Positions 1 through 10,641 of a DNA stretch of 64,000 bases are shown here, piece after piece (the stretch's first letter is position 1; each line of letters begins with the position of its first letter). The position numbers were made by a program, and so were the translations under genes. The notes under the pieces are model-generated. The model saw only the letters and a program-made list of their open reading frames with translations. It was not told the origin of the DNA and ran no database searches. This stretch comes from Dugong dugon (Eukaryota; Chordata; Mammalia; Sirenia; Dugongidae), in contig CM057462.1 in the NCBI GenBank assembly GCA_030035585.1, positions 143,184,734 to 143,248,733 of the forward strand, in the 5' to 3' direction.

Positions 1-1197
1 ACCTCTATTGTAAAAACCCATGAAAAAGTTCACACATCAAAAGTAACAATCTTTGTTGGTTACGAGGGGTGGTGGTGGTGGTGGGGAAATACTAAATAGG
101 CAATAGATAAGTGGTATCTTGGGTGAAGGGTGAGACAGTACACAATACTGGGGAAGTGAGCACAAATTGTACAAGGAAAGATAATGGAAGCTCCATAGAC
201 ACTTCCAAACTCCCTGAGGGACTGAATTGCTGGGCGAAGGGCTGTGGGCACCATGGTCTCCGGGAACATCTAGCTCAATTGACATAACACAGTTTATAAA
301 GACAATGTTCTACATTCTACCTTGGTGAGTAGTGTCTGGGGTCTTAAAAACCTGTGAGTAGCCATCTAAGATACTCCACTGGTCTCATCCTTTTGGGAGC
401 AAGGGAGAGTGAAGAGAACAGTATACGAAGAAAAGATTAGTCCGAAGGACTAATGGGCCACAGCTACCAAGGCCTCCACCAGACTGAGTCCAGTACAGCT
501 AGACTGTGCCCGGCTACCACCACTGAATGCTTTGACTGGGATCTCAACAAAGGGTTCTGGACAGAGCTGGAGAAGGATGTAGAACAAAATTCTAACTCAC
601 AAAAAAAGACCAGATTTACTGGCCTAAAGGAGACTGGAGAAACTCTGATAGTATGTCCCCCAGACACCCTTTTAGCTCAGTGGTGAAGTCACTTCCGTTC
701 ACTGTTCAGCTGGGGAGTTCACAGCCCCATAAAACCAAATGCGACTAATGAGGCTCAGCAGTCCAGGGGCAAGGACTAGAATGCTGACGGGGACAGAAAA
801 GATGGTGATAGGGAACCCAAGGTTGAGTAAGGGTAGTTTTGATGTGTTGTGAGGTTGTTAACCATTGTCATAGGGCAACATGTGTACTAACTGTTTAATG
901 AGAAACTATTTTGTTCTGTAACCTTCATCTAAGGTGAGAATAGCATACAATTGGAAGAGTGTAGTCGAAGTCACTGAAGTGTGCATGTAGAAATGTTTGA
1001 AATGGTGTATCTTTGGCTATGTATATTTTCACAAAAAAAAAAAAGTTCGAGAAGGGAGAGGGTTAACATGTCATGAGGTTGTTCACCAATGTCATAAAAC
1101 AATACGTGTATGACTGTTTTATGAGAATCTATTTGTTCTGTAAACCTTCACCTGAAGTACAATAAAATAATTTAAAAAAAAAAAGAAAGGAAAATAT
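1..1197 (+). mobile_element. L1 LINE, 3' UTR and poly(A) tail (enters from outside the window)
   Basis: This is the 3' end of a LINE-1 of the same young family as the full-length copy at 54228-62272: it lines up with 61076-62270 almost base for base. The coding part lies left of the window. It holds the family's G-rich stretch near 64-87, expanded here into TGG repeats, and two related blocks of about 100 bp (about 843-957 and 1066-1170). It ends with an AATAAA-like signal at about 1160 and a poly(A) run around 1172-1197. The left target-site duplication is outside, so the insertion boundary cannot be confirmed. Short frames inside it are chance. Confidence 0.9.
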
Positions 1198-2044
1198 AAG
1201 AAATACAAAGACTTAGAGCGCATACATTTTATTAGATAAACAATAGCAGTAAAAGAAGAAATGCAGATTTTTAAAGGCTTATCAAAAAACTGTTTACATT
1301 AGATCTAAAATTATCCCATATTACTAATTATTAATATTTTATAAGAGGCAGTTTTATAACTTAAATTTGCAAAGTTTATAGAAATATAGTTATTTATTGC
1401 CTCAGTAGTGAACCTAATTTTCCAAAAGCTAATTACAAATGTCTGAAAATTGACAAAATTAATGTCAAGATTTACCAGATTCTTAAATATTTACATAAAA
1501 ATTTTAAGCGAAAACTCCAAATAATTCATATGTTTTTGTCTGGAGTCTAGAAATTCAATCAATAATTTAAGCTACAAGATTTATATAAGGTTATATTTCA
1601 TTTAAAATTTTATGATCATCTTTTACAACAGTCTTTGCTCCCATACCTCATGCCAATTCAAGAAATATTTTGCTGTAGCGATATTTTCCTTTTTTTTCCC
1701 CCAAAAGGCACGATAGATATATGGCTTGAAAGCCATTTCAAATTTATTGCAAAAATGCAAATCTTAAATCAATTAAATGTGTGTAGTCTATGCTTTCTAT
1801 GGTATCTGCATTTATCTTGGAGAAGAAACTGCGGAATCACCCTGTGTCTTGGTAGTTTGGTTCACAGAATTCAAAAAGACACCTGACTCTGGTATATTGC
1901 TTCAAGACATCTAATCAAACCAAGTAGTTTTGGGGCATTCTGCTTTTGCCCGGGTGGGTTCACAAGTAGTAATTTATTTTAACCACCCAGCCACCCATAA
2001 GATGTCCAGCAATTTAGCTGTTTTAGGTTATATGCTAAAATACC
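1198..2044. other. AT-rich background, no gene seen
   Basis: No coding frame with protein-like content, no clear repeat. Contains scattered A/T runs. Frames here lack start context, codon bias or recognisable domains. Confidence 0.6.
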
Positions 2045-2238
2045 AAAAACCAAACCAGTTGCCGTTGAGTTGACCCCATGTGTTGCAGAGTAGAACTGCA
2101 TTCCACAGGGTTTTCAAGGCTGTGATCTTTTGGAAGTAGATTGCCAGTCTTTTCTTCCAAGTTGCCTCTGGATGGGTTGGAATTGCCTACCTTTCAGTTA
2201 GCAGATGAGCATTTAACTTCCTGCCATCCAAGGACTCC
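2045..2238 (-). mobile_element. AfroSINE-type SINE, minus strand
   Basis: Reads as the reverse complement of a tRNA-headed SINE: the RTE-like tail lies at the left (CCGTTGAGT near 2063) and the eroded tRNA-like head ends at AAGGACTCC (2230-2238). The body contains the family's TAGAACTGC and GGTTTTCAAGGC blocks. Diverged; no clear target-site duplication. Confidence 0.8.
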
Positions 2239-3703
2239 TAGTGATATACTTATGGAATGATAATTTTAAAGGAATCTTTTTTTTTTTTTTTTTAATTTTC
2301 AAATTACAACTCAAGCAAAGCAGAAGAAATACCCCACCTAATCCTTGTGTAAGAACCCTTGCTTTCTTACTGACAGGACATTCTCTGTATGTAGTTGGAT
2401 CTCCCAGTGGCAAGGAAGAGAGTGTCAAAGTCTTTTGTTTGTTTTTGGTGCAAGGAAATCAAGGCAACTCCTGAGTATCAGCCACCAGATGAGGACGTGA
2501 TGGATAGTATTGCTTTTGGGGGACATGGTATTCTTACCACTCCTCATCTAATTTTAGGTGTCCTCCTTCCCTATTCTATCCATTTTCATTTGTCTGGGAG
2601 GTGAGGAGTGCAAATTAGTCTTTATGCAGGTATGTTTTTCTCTTCTCTCTGATAATCCCCTTTACTTTGTCTAAATCCTATTTTCTTTGTGAACTAACAA
2701 TAATGCATTTTCACCCACAATACTGCTTTTCTGTTCAGATTGCCCCTTGCCTTCTATTACATTGTTTAATCTTCTACAGACTTCCACCCTTCTCTGTTTT
2801 ATTATTCTAAAGAGTGAGGAATCCAATAACTCTGTTGGATTATGCATAATCCGACATAATTTATGATCTGACTTTGAGGTTCTAGCACTACTCAGCATTT
2901 GTGAGGATGCAGAGGGTTGAGAGGTCTTTGTAAACTTTGAAAAAGCCAGTAGCATGAAAGCTTTTATGTTCAATTTAAAGTTTATTATCTCCCATAGAAT
3001 TACACTGTTTGAAGTTCAGAAATTAGTTATTTAACTTTTTAGTTGGATTACCAGAATGCTATTTGAATAATGAATATTTAGGGACCATGAATTATCTTGG
3101 AAATGATAAAGTGGAATTAATTTTAATTTCTCATACCTTCAGCCCAATCGTTTAGCTGTTTCAAGCAGAAATTTCATACGGAAATGCCTTACCTTTTTAA
3201 GAGCAGACTATCATGTTCTCGTTTAAGTAATTTCTGAAACCTCTGGACAATTATTTTCCTTCTATTAGTTCCCAGTGTTTTTGCCCTAATTGCTCCAGGT
3301 CAAGACCAGGGTTGTTTGCAGGAGGAAAATTTAGCACACACTTTCTTAAGGAGAGTTATTCACAGTTAAAAACTTTAAATAGCAACTGGCCTCGTTTTTG
3401 AATTTTTTTTTTTTTTTTTGAGGAAGGACAGTGAATGAAGAGATATTTCATTATAGAGGGATTATTACTTCCTACATTTAAAAAATATAAAAAACATGGC
3501 ATCTATTTAAATCCCCATTTATCCTTCCTAGAGGATAAATTAGATTATAAAGATTTAAACATTTCTCAACTGTGTTTTCCTCTTTCCATACCTAAAACCT
3601 TGATTGTCATCCAGTTTCTGCATGGTCAGTTGCTGCGATCATCCATCAGGGCCCTCTAGATTTCTTCATTCCCCCTTACTTTTCATTTGTTTTTCAGAAA
3701 TTT
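2239..3703. other. Background with T-rich runs, no gene seen
   Basis: Holds homopolymer T runs near 2279-2293 and 3402-3419 and a 100-codon open frame on the minus strand (2671-2973) with no recognisable domain. I see no repeat family with confidence. Confidence 0.55.
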
Positions 3704-3852
3704 GGAAACCCTGGTGGCATAGTGGTTAAGAGTTTGGCTGCTAACCAAAAGGTTGGCAGTTCGAATCCACCAGACACTTCTTGGAAACCCTATGGGGCAG
3801 TTCTACTCTGTGCTATGAGTCGGAATCATCTTGATGGCAACAGGTTTTTTAA
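3704..3852 (+). mobile_element. AfroSINE-type SINE, plus strand
   Basis: Begins GGAAACCCTGG, followed by a tRNA-like promoter with A-box (TGGCATAGTGG) and B-box (AGTTCGAATCC), then the body (GGGGCAGTTCTACTCTG) and the RTE-like tail (ATGAGTCGGAATC). Well preserved, so among the younger SINEs here. Confidence 0.92.
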
Positions 3853-4448
3853 ACAGGTTTGGAAATTTAAGAAATCAGAGAACAGTGTGTTGGCAAACTC
3901 TTATCTTGACTTCTCCCTTTTGAGTAGGGAAATGTAGGAATCTCTCATATAATCCCCAACCAAAACACCCCTAAACCAATGAGAACTTCATCTCCTGACC
4001 TAGGTATTCATATAAATCTGTCTTCTAATGCCACCAGTAGTGTTTCACATCCTACTTCTGATGCCAGCTACATTTCTGATGTGTAACATATTTGTATGAG
4101 AAGACAATATATAGACATCCAAGTAAAGTTAGATTGTTTATAATTTTATTAGCGAAATATACAAAATCGTGTTAAAAATAATATGGACGCATAAGACAGG
4201 ACATAAATTTTCAGCATAACTGACTTGGTCCCCAAGGTTTGTAATGGCATAGAGGCGGGAGGGAATTTCAATTCATCAATGACACTGTACACGTGTACAC
4301 ATGATGAACATATGGTGCACACATGACGTAGTGTCTTTCTTGAGTTTTGCGAATCCGTTTGTAAATGCCACTGTCTTTTTTTGCTTGGAGCTTGAATTAT
4401 CATTCTAGAAGTCTGATTATTGTTAGACAGACGCATAGATAAATAAAC

Positions 4449-4610
4449 CCGAACCAAACTCGTTGCCATGCAGTCAATTCCAACTCATCACGATCCTACA
4501 GGACTGGCTAAAACTGCCCTATAGAGTTTCCAAGGAGTGGCTGGTGGATTCAAACAGCTGACCTTGCGGTTAGCAGCCAATCGTTTAACCACTGTGCCAC
4601 CAGGGCTCCT
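4449..4610 (-). mobile_element. AfroSINE-type SINE, minus strand
   Basis: The tail (GTTGCCATGCAGTCAATTCC) is at the left and the head (GTGCCACCAGGGCTCC) at the right. Flanks share an imperfect TAGATA-rich sequence that may be the target-site duplication. It is followed by a short CA/TA microsatellite (4632-4652). Confidence 0.9.
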
Positions 4611-6285
4611 GTAGATAGATGGTAGATAATCATACACACACGCACACATATATATGATTAAGGTACTGTTTACAGATACACTGTTCTTTTCCAGTTTGGA
4701 AACTTGCATAACTTGCAGTTTGCAAAGTCACATGTCTATCTGGTGGGAGAAACAAAATCAAGACCCAGGTGTCCCTTTCTTTATTTCCAAAATCCCAGAA
4801 AGCCCATTTTCATTGAAATTGTGTATTCTTCTCATAATTTTCCGGTAAGAATGTGAGGGAAAAAAGTAGTCACAAACGTTTTATGTGTCTGAAATTACCA
4901 ATGAATTCCCATATATTATAAATTTCCAGTTACCGATATCCAGGATAAACATCTTTCAATTTTAACAGAATTAATTTTCTTTGTTTTTAATGAGAAAATC
5001 AACTCTCCATTTTCTTCCCAGGCTCGTTTGTATCCAGGTGCTACCCCGGCAAATAACCATTCTCATTAAATGCTATAGCTCTCCAAGAAACTATTTTATG
5101 TACAGTATTGTTCTAAACCACCAAAAAATTCGTTCTTTAAGAGTTACACTAACATTCATCAGAACTTATCTTTAGGGATGTAATTTGATAAAACTGAATA
5201 TAGTTTTAAAACAAAAACAAATCTTCACAGTCTTTCTAGATAACATAGTTTCATTTGAAAAGTTCTATCTTAAGGAGACATCTGAGCCCCGAGGAAAGAT
5301 TTTAACAGTGAATATTTCAAGATCAGTGACACATTTGTAAGAGAGAAGTGTGGTTGATTTTTACTTCCAGCACTCTTTAAATGTGGTAATTGATAATTGC
5401 CAATTATACTCAGGAGGTGTATTAAACTCAAAACTAATTTTGGAAACCATTGATTAAAAAATCACAGCTAACAATAATTATAAGAGTACGAAAGTAGAAT
5501 GCAACAATTCAAAGAAACATTCATATCTATACCTATTTCTAAAGTTAAATATGGACCGTTTAATCTGACAGGAAACTGGCTAACTTTCTAAAAAAAAAAA
5601 TATGAAATTGTATCCTAATTGCAAACCATAAATCAATATTAATCCTAACTGTATTAATATAGTTAATATAAAAACAAAATCATAAAAGCATTAGATAAAA
5701 ATATTAATATATATTAATTAATCTTAGAAAATTAAGCATGATATAAAAATCTTAAGGGAAGAGATTAATAAATATTATTACATAAAAATAAAAACAAATA
5801 CATTTTAAAATCATCTTTTGCAAGGCTAAGAGCACCATATGTATGTTAAAATCAAATTACAAAGCAAAATACACTCATATGCTGGAAACTGTTTTTGTAT
5901 CATTAATATATAAAGATAACTGTTGGAATCGACTCAATGGCAACTGGTTTATTTGTTTTTAGCATCATAAATTAAAAAAATGAAAATAATAATGACCACA
6001 AAACTAGTATATTATTATTAGGCAAGTTACAAAATAGGAAATATAAATGTTCATTAAATATATGGGGAAAATATTCAACTTTGCTGGTGATAAAACAATT
6101 ACAAATAAAAACAGCAATAAGTAACAGATCTTCACTTGGCAGAGTTTTTATGATAATGAGCAATACTAATAATCAGTGCTGGTGAATGTGTGTGAAATAC
6201 ACACTTTTATATAATTCACTCTTTATAAAGAAAATAATATATTTATATTTTAAAAATTTTCTTCTTTTGTACCTAATAACTTCCA
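4611..6285. other. Very AT-rich background with a SINE scrap
   Basis: No gene seen. The stretch from about 5590 to 5810 is extremely AT-rich with short ATTAAT palindromes. A 3' scrap of a SINE lies at 5922-5960 and is listed separately. Confidence 0.6.
5922..5960 (+). mobile_element. 3' scrap of an AfroSINE
   Basis: Only the tail survives: TTGGAATCGACTCAATGGCA followed by ACTGGTTTA. The rest of the SINE is missing, so this is a 5'-truncated or partly deleted copy. Confidence 0.65.
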
Positions 6286-6299
6286 TTGTAGGAAAATAT

Positions 6300-6508
6300 T
6301 CAAACCAAAAAACCAAACCCATTGAGTCTATCCCTACTCCTAGTGACCTTGTAGGACAGAGTAGAACTGCCCCATAGGGTTTCCAAGGCCGTAATCTTTT
6401 TACTGAAGCAGACTGATGCGTCTTTTTCCCACAGAGCTGCTGATGGTTTCGGACCACCGACCTTTCAGTTAGCAGCCGAGGGCTTCACCACTGCACCACT
6501 ACGGCTCC
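6300..6508 (-). mobile_element. AfroSINE-type SINE with 14-bp target-site duplication
   Basis: Complete minus-strand SINE ending in CTACGGCTCC. It is bounded by a perfect 14-bp direct repeat, TTGTAGGAAAATAT, at 6286-6299 and 6509-6522, a clear mark of target-primed insertion. It carries the longer body variant with the block ending CTGAAGCAGACTG, found in several other copies of this window. Confidence 0.95.
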
Positions 6509-6807
6509 TTGTAGGAAAATATAGTAAGGCAGTATTAAACTGATGAAGAACATAAAATCATCAGCATTGCCATGCCAACTAGCATGTCTTAAAAGTAAGT
6601 TTTTCTCCCCAATTTTTAGGCTTGTCCAAGAGCATCTATCCAGCATGTTTCATAAGCTAAGCCCTATTTTAAACCCTATGTAGACAAAATAAAGGCTTTG
6701 AAGAGCCTTAAAATTTAGTGTATATTGGTGAGTGGGAAGGAGTATAATTAACTATGTTAAATAAATGTCTGCAATAAAGATGGGTGTTTGTCTCTAAAAA
6801 CATTACA

Positions 6808-6971
6808 AAAAACCCAAAAAACCCTGTTTCCATGGAGTTGATTCTGACTCAGAGTGACCCTATAGGACAGAGAACTGCTCCATAAGGTTTCCAAAGAGTG
6901 GCTGGTAGGTTAGAACCCTTGACCCTTCGGTTAGCAGTTGAATGTTTTAACCACTGTGCCACCAGGGCTCC
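6808..6971 (-). mobile_element. AfroSINE-type SINE, minus strand
   Basis: Tail at the left (CCATGGAGTTGATTCTGACT), body with GACCCTATAGGACAGAG, head at the right (GTGCCACCAGGGCTCC). Short body variant. Confidence 0.9.
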
Positions 6972-7544
6972 TTAATGCCACCATTAGGGAAGCGTTAATA
7001 TTATAATTATAAGCCCCAGATCAGTCCATCTGAGTTTTTCATATTTTTATTTTACTGAGTCTTTGTTTTCTACCATCTCCTGATTTTCTTATTGCTGTGT
7101 GTGATGTTCAGCCTCCAAGATGGCCTCCTATGAGTCTCTCCTTCACTCCCGCACATTGAGCACGACTGACCTTTGTAAACAATGGAATATTGTGGAAATG
7201 ATGGCGTGTGTCTTCTGAGGCTTGGTAATAAATACATCCTAGCTTCCACTTCTCTCTCTCTCTGGAATCACTTGATCTTGGGGTAGCCAGTTGCCACATC
7301 GTGAGAACACTTCAGCAGCTGGATGGAGAAGACTAGGTGGTGACAAACAGGCTTCCTGCCAACAACCAGCTCTAACTTTATAGGTGTGCCACTTTGCAAG
7401 CAAATCCTTCAATCTCATTTAAGCCTTTGTAGGATTGCAGCTGAAGTTGACGCTTGACTGCAATCTCATGAGAAACTCTGAGCCAATACCTTAAGCCACT
7501 ACCAGATTTTTGACACCATGAAAATGTATTTGATTATAAATACA
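6972..7544. other. Background, no gene seen
   Basis: No recognisable repeat or coding content. A CT microsatellite of about 12 bases lies near 7250. Confidence 0.5.
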
Positions 7545-8310
7545 GGCAGTCCTCACTTTGGTGCTCTTGTGTGCACAAATTTCAGTTACTGTGGTTTAGT
7601 TAAATAATACCAGTCCCCCTACAACAACGTTTACATTTAAGTCAGCAGGGTGTATTAGCTATGAGTACAAACTTTGCTCCATCTCTCAATCCATGTAAAT
7701 GACACTCATTATGTTCATGTCACTTTTTTTGAAAATCCACCAGCGATTGGTAACTACAAACCTGTTATTAATTTCACGCACAGACAGGAAAGCATGTATT
7801 TGTGTTGTCCTTTTTCTCTTCCATTGACAAACACGTGTCATTTTACAAAATAAATAGTCGAAATTGGCAATTGACCAACAAAGATGAAAGTACAGCAAAG
7901 AAAAAGAGAAACCTTTACTACACTGTTGGAATGACTTTGCATGATTCAAATACAATATAAATGGGATTGTATAAGCAATAGTTCACTCTGGGAATGTCGA
8001 CACTACTGTCATTAGAAAATCTTTATGAGTGCAGTTAGGGGAACTCAGTGAAGATAAACTTATTAACACAAATAAGGAAGTGATTGTGATGAAAAGAATG
8101 AAGATATTCCAGACCAAGAGAAACAGGCAAAATACCGCATACAAAAGAAAATCATGGAGGTATCTGATGACATTAAAAACACAAAAGAATAAAATATTGG
8201 AAACATCCAAACATAGAAAGGAGTAGGACAATTTGCCAAGGTATGTAAAAATACTCATAGAGCAGGAAGAACGCAAGCCCTATTCAGACTACCCTTGATG
8301 AGTTTTCTTT
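7545..8310 (+). mobile_element. Decayed Tigger/pogo-like DNA transposon
   Basis: The left edge (CAGGCAGTCCTCACTTTGG, 7547-7565) resembles a Tigger-type terminal inverted repeat. The part at 7990-8290 resembles the acidic C-terminal coding region of Tigger transposases: reading across frameshifts gives GELSED, INTN and KKIMEVSDD-like segments, with no intact frame. The matching right inverted repeat is not visible, so the end is estimated and the copy is probably internally deleted. Assignment rests on recalled family features. Confidence 0.5.
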
Positions 8311-8436
8311 TCCACAATTAAATAAATTAAATTAATAAAAATCAAAATTAATAAATTCACAATTAATAAAAATTAAATTTTAAATAAAATAATTCTCAAC
8401 ACTCCTTCCTTAGGTCTTAAATTAGAGAAAGAAAGA

Positions 8437-8466
8437 TAGGCAGACAGACAGACAGACAGAAAGATA
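8437..8466. repeat. GACA/GATA tetranucleotide microsatellite
   Basis: Runs of GACA with GATA ends. It sits exactly at the 3' tail of the minus-strand RTE derivative next to it and is best read as that element's tail, TCTG/TCTA on the sense strand. Confidence 0.8.
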
Positions 8467-8900
8467 GTGACTCATGGCAACCTTACGCTCAACAGGATAA
8501 AAAGTTGCCCGATCTTGCATTATTCTTATGATTGTCAGCATGTGCAAGTCTATCCTTGTGTCTATTGTGCCAATCCGTCTCACCAAGGGTCTTCCTTGCT
8601 TTCATTGGCACTCTACTTCACCAAACATAATGTCCTCCTTTAGCAATCGATCCCTTCTGATGATCTATCCAAAGCAAAGGAGTTATACAATGTTCTGTTG
8701 TGATCTATAAGGTTCACCTTGGCTAACTTTCAGAAGTAGATTACCAGGCTTTTCTCCCTAGTCCATCTTAGTCTGGAAGCTCTACTGAAACCTGCCCACT
8801 ATGGGTGACTTTGCTGATATTTGAAATACTGATAGCATACCTTCCAGCATCACAGCAACACACAAGCCATCATAGTCTGACAAACTGACAGATGGGTGGC
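8464..8900 (-). mobile_element. Internally deleted RTE derivative (about 440 bp), minus strand
   Basis: Read on the minus strand this starts with the RTE 5' region (CCACCCATCTGTCAGTTTG), passes through GTCACCCATAGTGGGCAGGT and the TTAGCCAAGG block, then at about 8671 jumps straight to the last 200 bp of RTE (GGATAGATCATCAG onward). All the endonuclease and reverse transcriptase region is absent. The same junction is present at 24681-25128 and 35305-35754, so this is a propagated family and not a chance deletion. It has no coding capacity and must have relied on RTE proteins. Confidence 0.82.
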
Positions 8901-9529
8901 AGAAAGTTTTAAGTTTCAATGCACTAAATATTAGTTTTACTTTTTTGAATTTCCCTATACATATATACCCAACAATAAGAGAGAGTTTTTAATGTTTTGA
9001 CAAAAAATATTTAAAGATCGATGAAAACTTTTAAATTTCCCATTGATTGTTAAGATTACTTTGCACAGTTCTGGTTTCCTTGGTCATTTTTACAGTTCTT
9101 CAACTCTGCCAAATTTTGTGATAATTTGCTACACATTAGTAGGTAACTAATATACTATATTCCACACTGCTTACTGGATGCCTTAGAGCTGAACATTGAG
9201 CCCACTCACTTAAGATTGTCAATATTCAGATAAAATATTAAAATCTTCTGGATCTCATTGTGAGAAAGTTTCTGCAGCTGGATAAATTTCTCTTGCCTCT
9301 AGTATGTTAACCAGAAACAGGTGCCAATCTCATTGTTTTGTTCATCTCTTTTAGTTGCCGCCTAAAAATAAACAATACTTGCCAGAGCTAATATCAAACG
9401 TCTCAGGTAACTTAGTGGTTGGAACCATGAAGAACATCTGCCAAAAATCAAAATCTTTAGTTTAGCAAGAAAAAAAAAGTAATTGTTGAAAAATATCCAA
9501 CTGCAATTTAAGGCCATCATTTTTGTTTT
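8901..9529. other. Background, no gene seen
   Basis: AT-rich with no recognisable element or coding sequence. Confidence 0.5.
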
Positions 9530-10280
9530 GTTTTGTCAGAAACTGGGCTGTTGTTTGTTTTTCTTTTCTCTGGAAGATTTCATGTTATCTCAATATTTTT
9601 ATTTTCAGTGTTTCTAGTGAAACTGACTGGGTCTGGAATTTTCTTTATGTCAAGGTTTTTAATTAGAGATTTACTTTCTTCCATAGATACATGGATATTC
9701 AGACTTTATATTTTGGGTGTGCATCACTCATTGTAAGTTGTATTTTTCTAGGCTTTTATCCATTTTATCTACACTTCAAACTTACAGGCATAGTTTTCTA
9801 ATACTTTCCACTTTATTTTGTTAAAAATATGTATGTTTTTTTTTTTAATATATCCCCTGTGTAATATTGATGATGACCATTTGTGCCATCTTTATATTAA
9901 TCTAAATTGCTAAACATTTACCAATTTTATTAGTTTTTGCAAGGAATCTGCTTTTTTGGCTTTGATGGTTCTCTCAGCTGTATGGTTAAATTCTATTTCA
10001 CTAATTTCTCTTCCTATTTTTATGATGTTCATCCCTTCAATAATGTGGCCTAATTATTACTTTTGTAAAAATAGAATCTTGCATCATTGATTTTCCAGCC
10101 TTCCTTTCCAATATAGACATTAAAAGAATAAAGAAAAATAAGCCAACACATCTTAACATATGTCCCACAAATTTTGTCATAATTACCAATTGTATTTGAA
10201 AATATGTTAAACTTTATTCTTAATTATTTCTTAAGCTATGGGTTATTTAAGACTTTAATAATTTTTTTTAATACATTATT
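9530..10280 (-). mobile_element. Old L1 fragment (ORF2 region), minus strand
   Basis: Segments such as AATCTGCTTTTTTGGCTTTG (9949-9968) and GCTATGGGTTATTTAAG (10235-10251) match the reverse complement of mammalian L1 ORF2 between the endonuclease and reverse transcriptase regions. Heavily diverged, all frames broken. Confidence 0.6.
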
Positions 10281-10480
10281 ATTGTTGTGTGCTGTTGAGT
10301 CCATTCCAAATCATAGTCACCCTCTATGACAGAGTAGAATTGCCCCGTAAGGTTTGCTAGGCTGTAATCTTTATAGGAGCAGATCACAAGGTCTTTTTTT
10401 CCTGCTGAGCCACTAGGAGGTTTGAACTGCCAACCTTTTGGTTAGCAGCCAAGTGATTAACAACTGCATCACCAGGGTTC
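10281..10480 (-). mobile_element. AfroSINE-type SINE, minus strand
   Basis: Tail (TTGTGTGCTGTTGAGTCC) at the left, head (GCATCACCAGGGTTC) at the right, with the longer body variant (GGAGCAGATCACAAGGTC). It lies at the edge of the old L1 fragment. Confidence 0.9.
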
Positions 10481-10505
10481 TTATTACATAAACCAAATCA
10501 AACCA

Positions 10506-10640
10506 AACAAAACAAACCCATTGCCACTGAGTCAGTTCCAACTTATAGTGACCCTATGGGACAGAGTAGAACTGCCCCACAGGGTTGCCAAGGAGCAATT
10601 GGTGGATTCGAACTGCCGATCTTTTGATAGTCAGCCTGAC
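10506..10640 (-). mobile_element. AfroSINE-type SINE lacking its head, minus strand
   Basis: Tail and body are well preserved (CATTGCCACTGAGTCAGTTC; GACCCTATGGGACAGAGTAG). The tRNA-like head is missing: the sequence stops in TTGATAGTCAGCCTGAC and the 3' end of an RTE begins two bases later. It may have been truncated at insertion or interrupted by the RTE. Confidence 0.85.
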
Positions 10641-10641
10641 A

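Noticed and set aside
8437-8466. Direct GACA repeats as a CRISPR-like or satellite array
   Set aside because: Unit is four bases without spacers; it is the simple-sequence tail of an RTE derivative.
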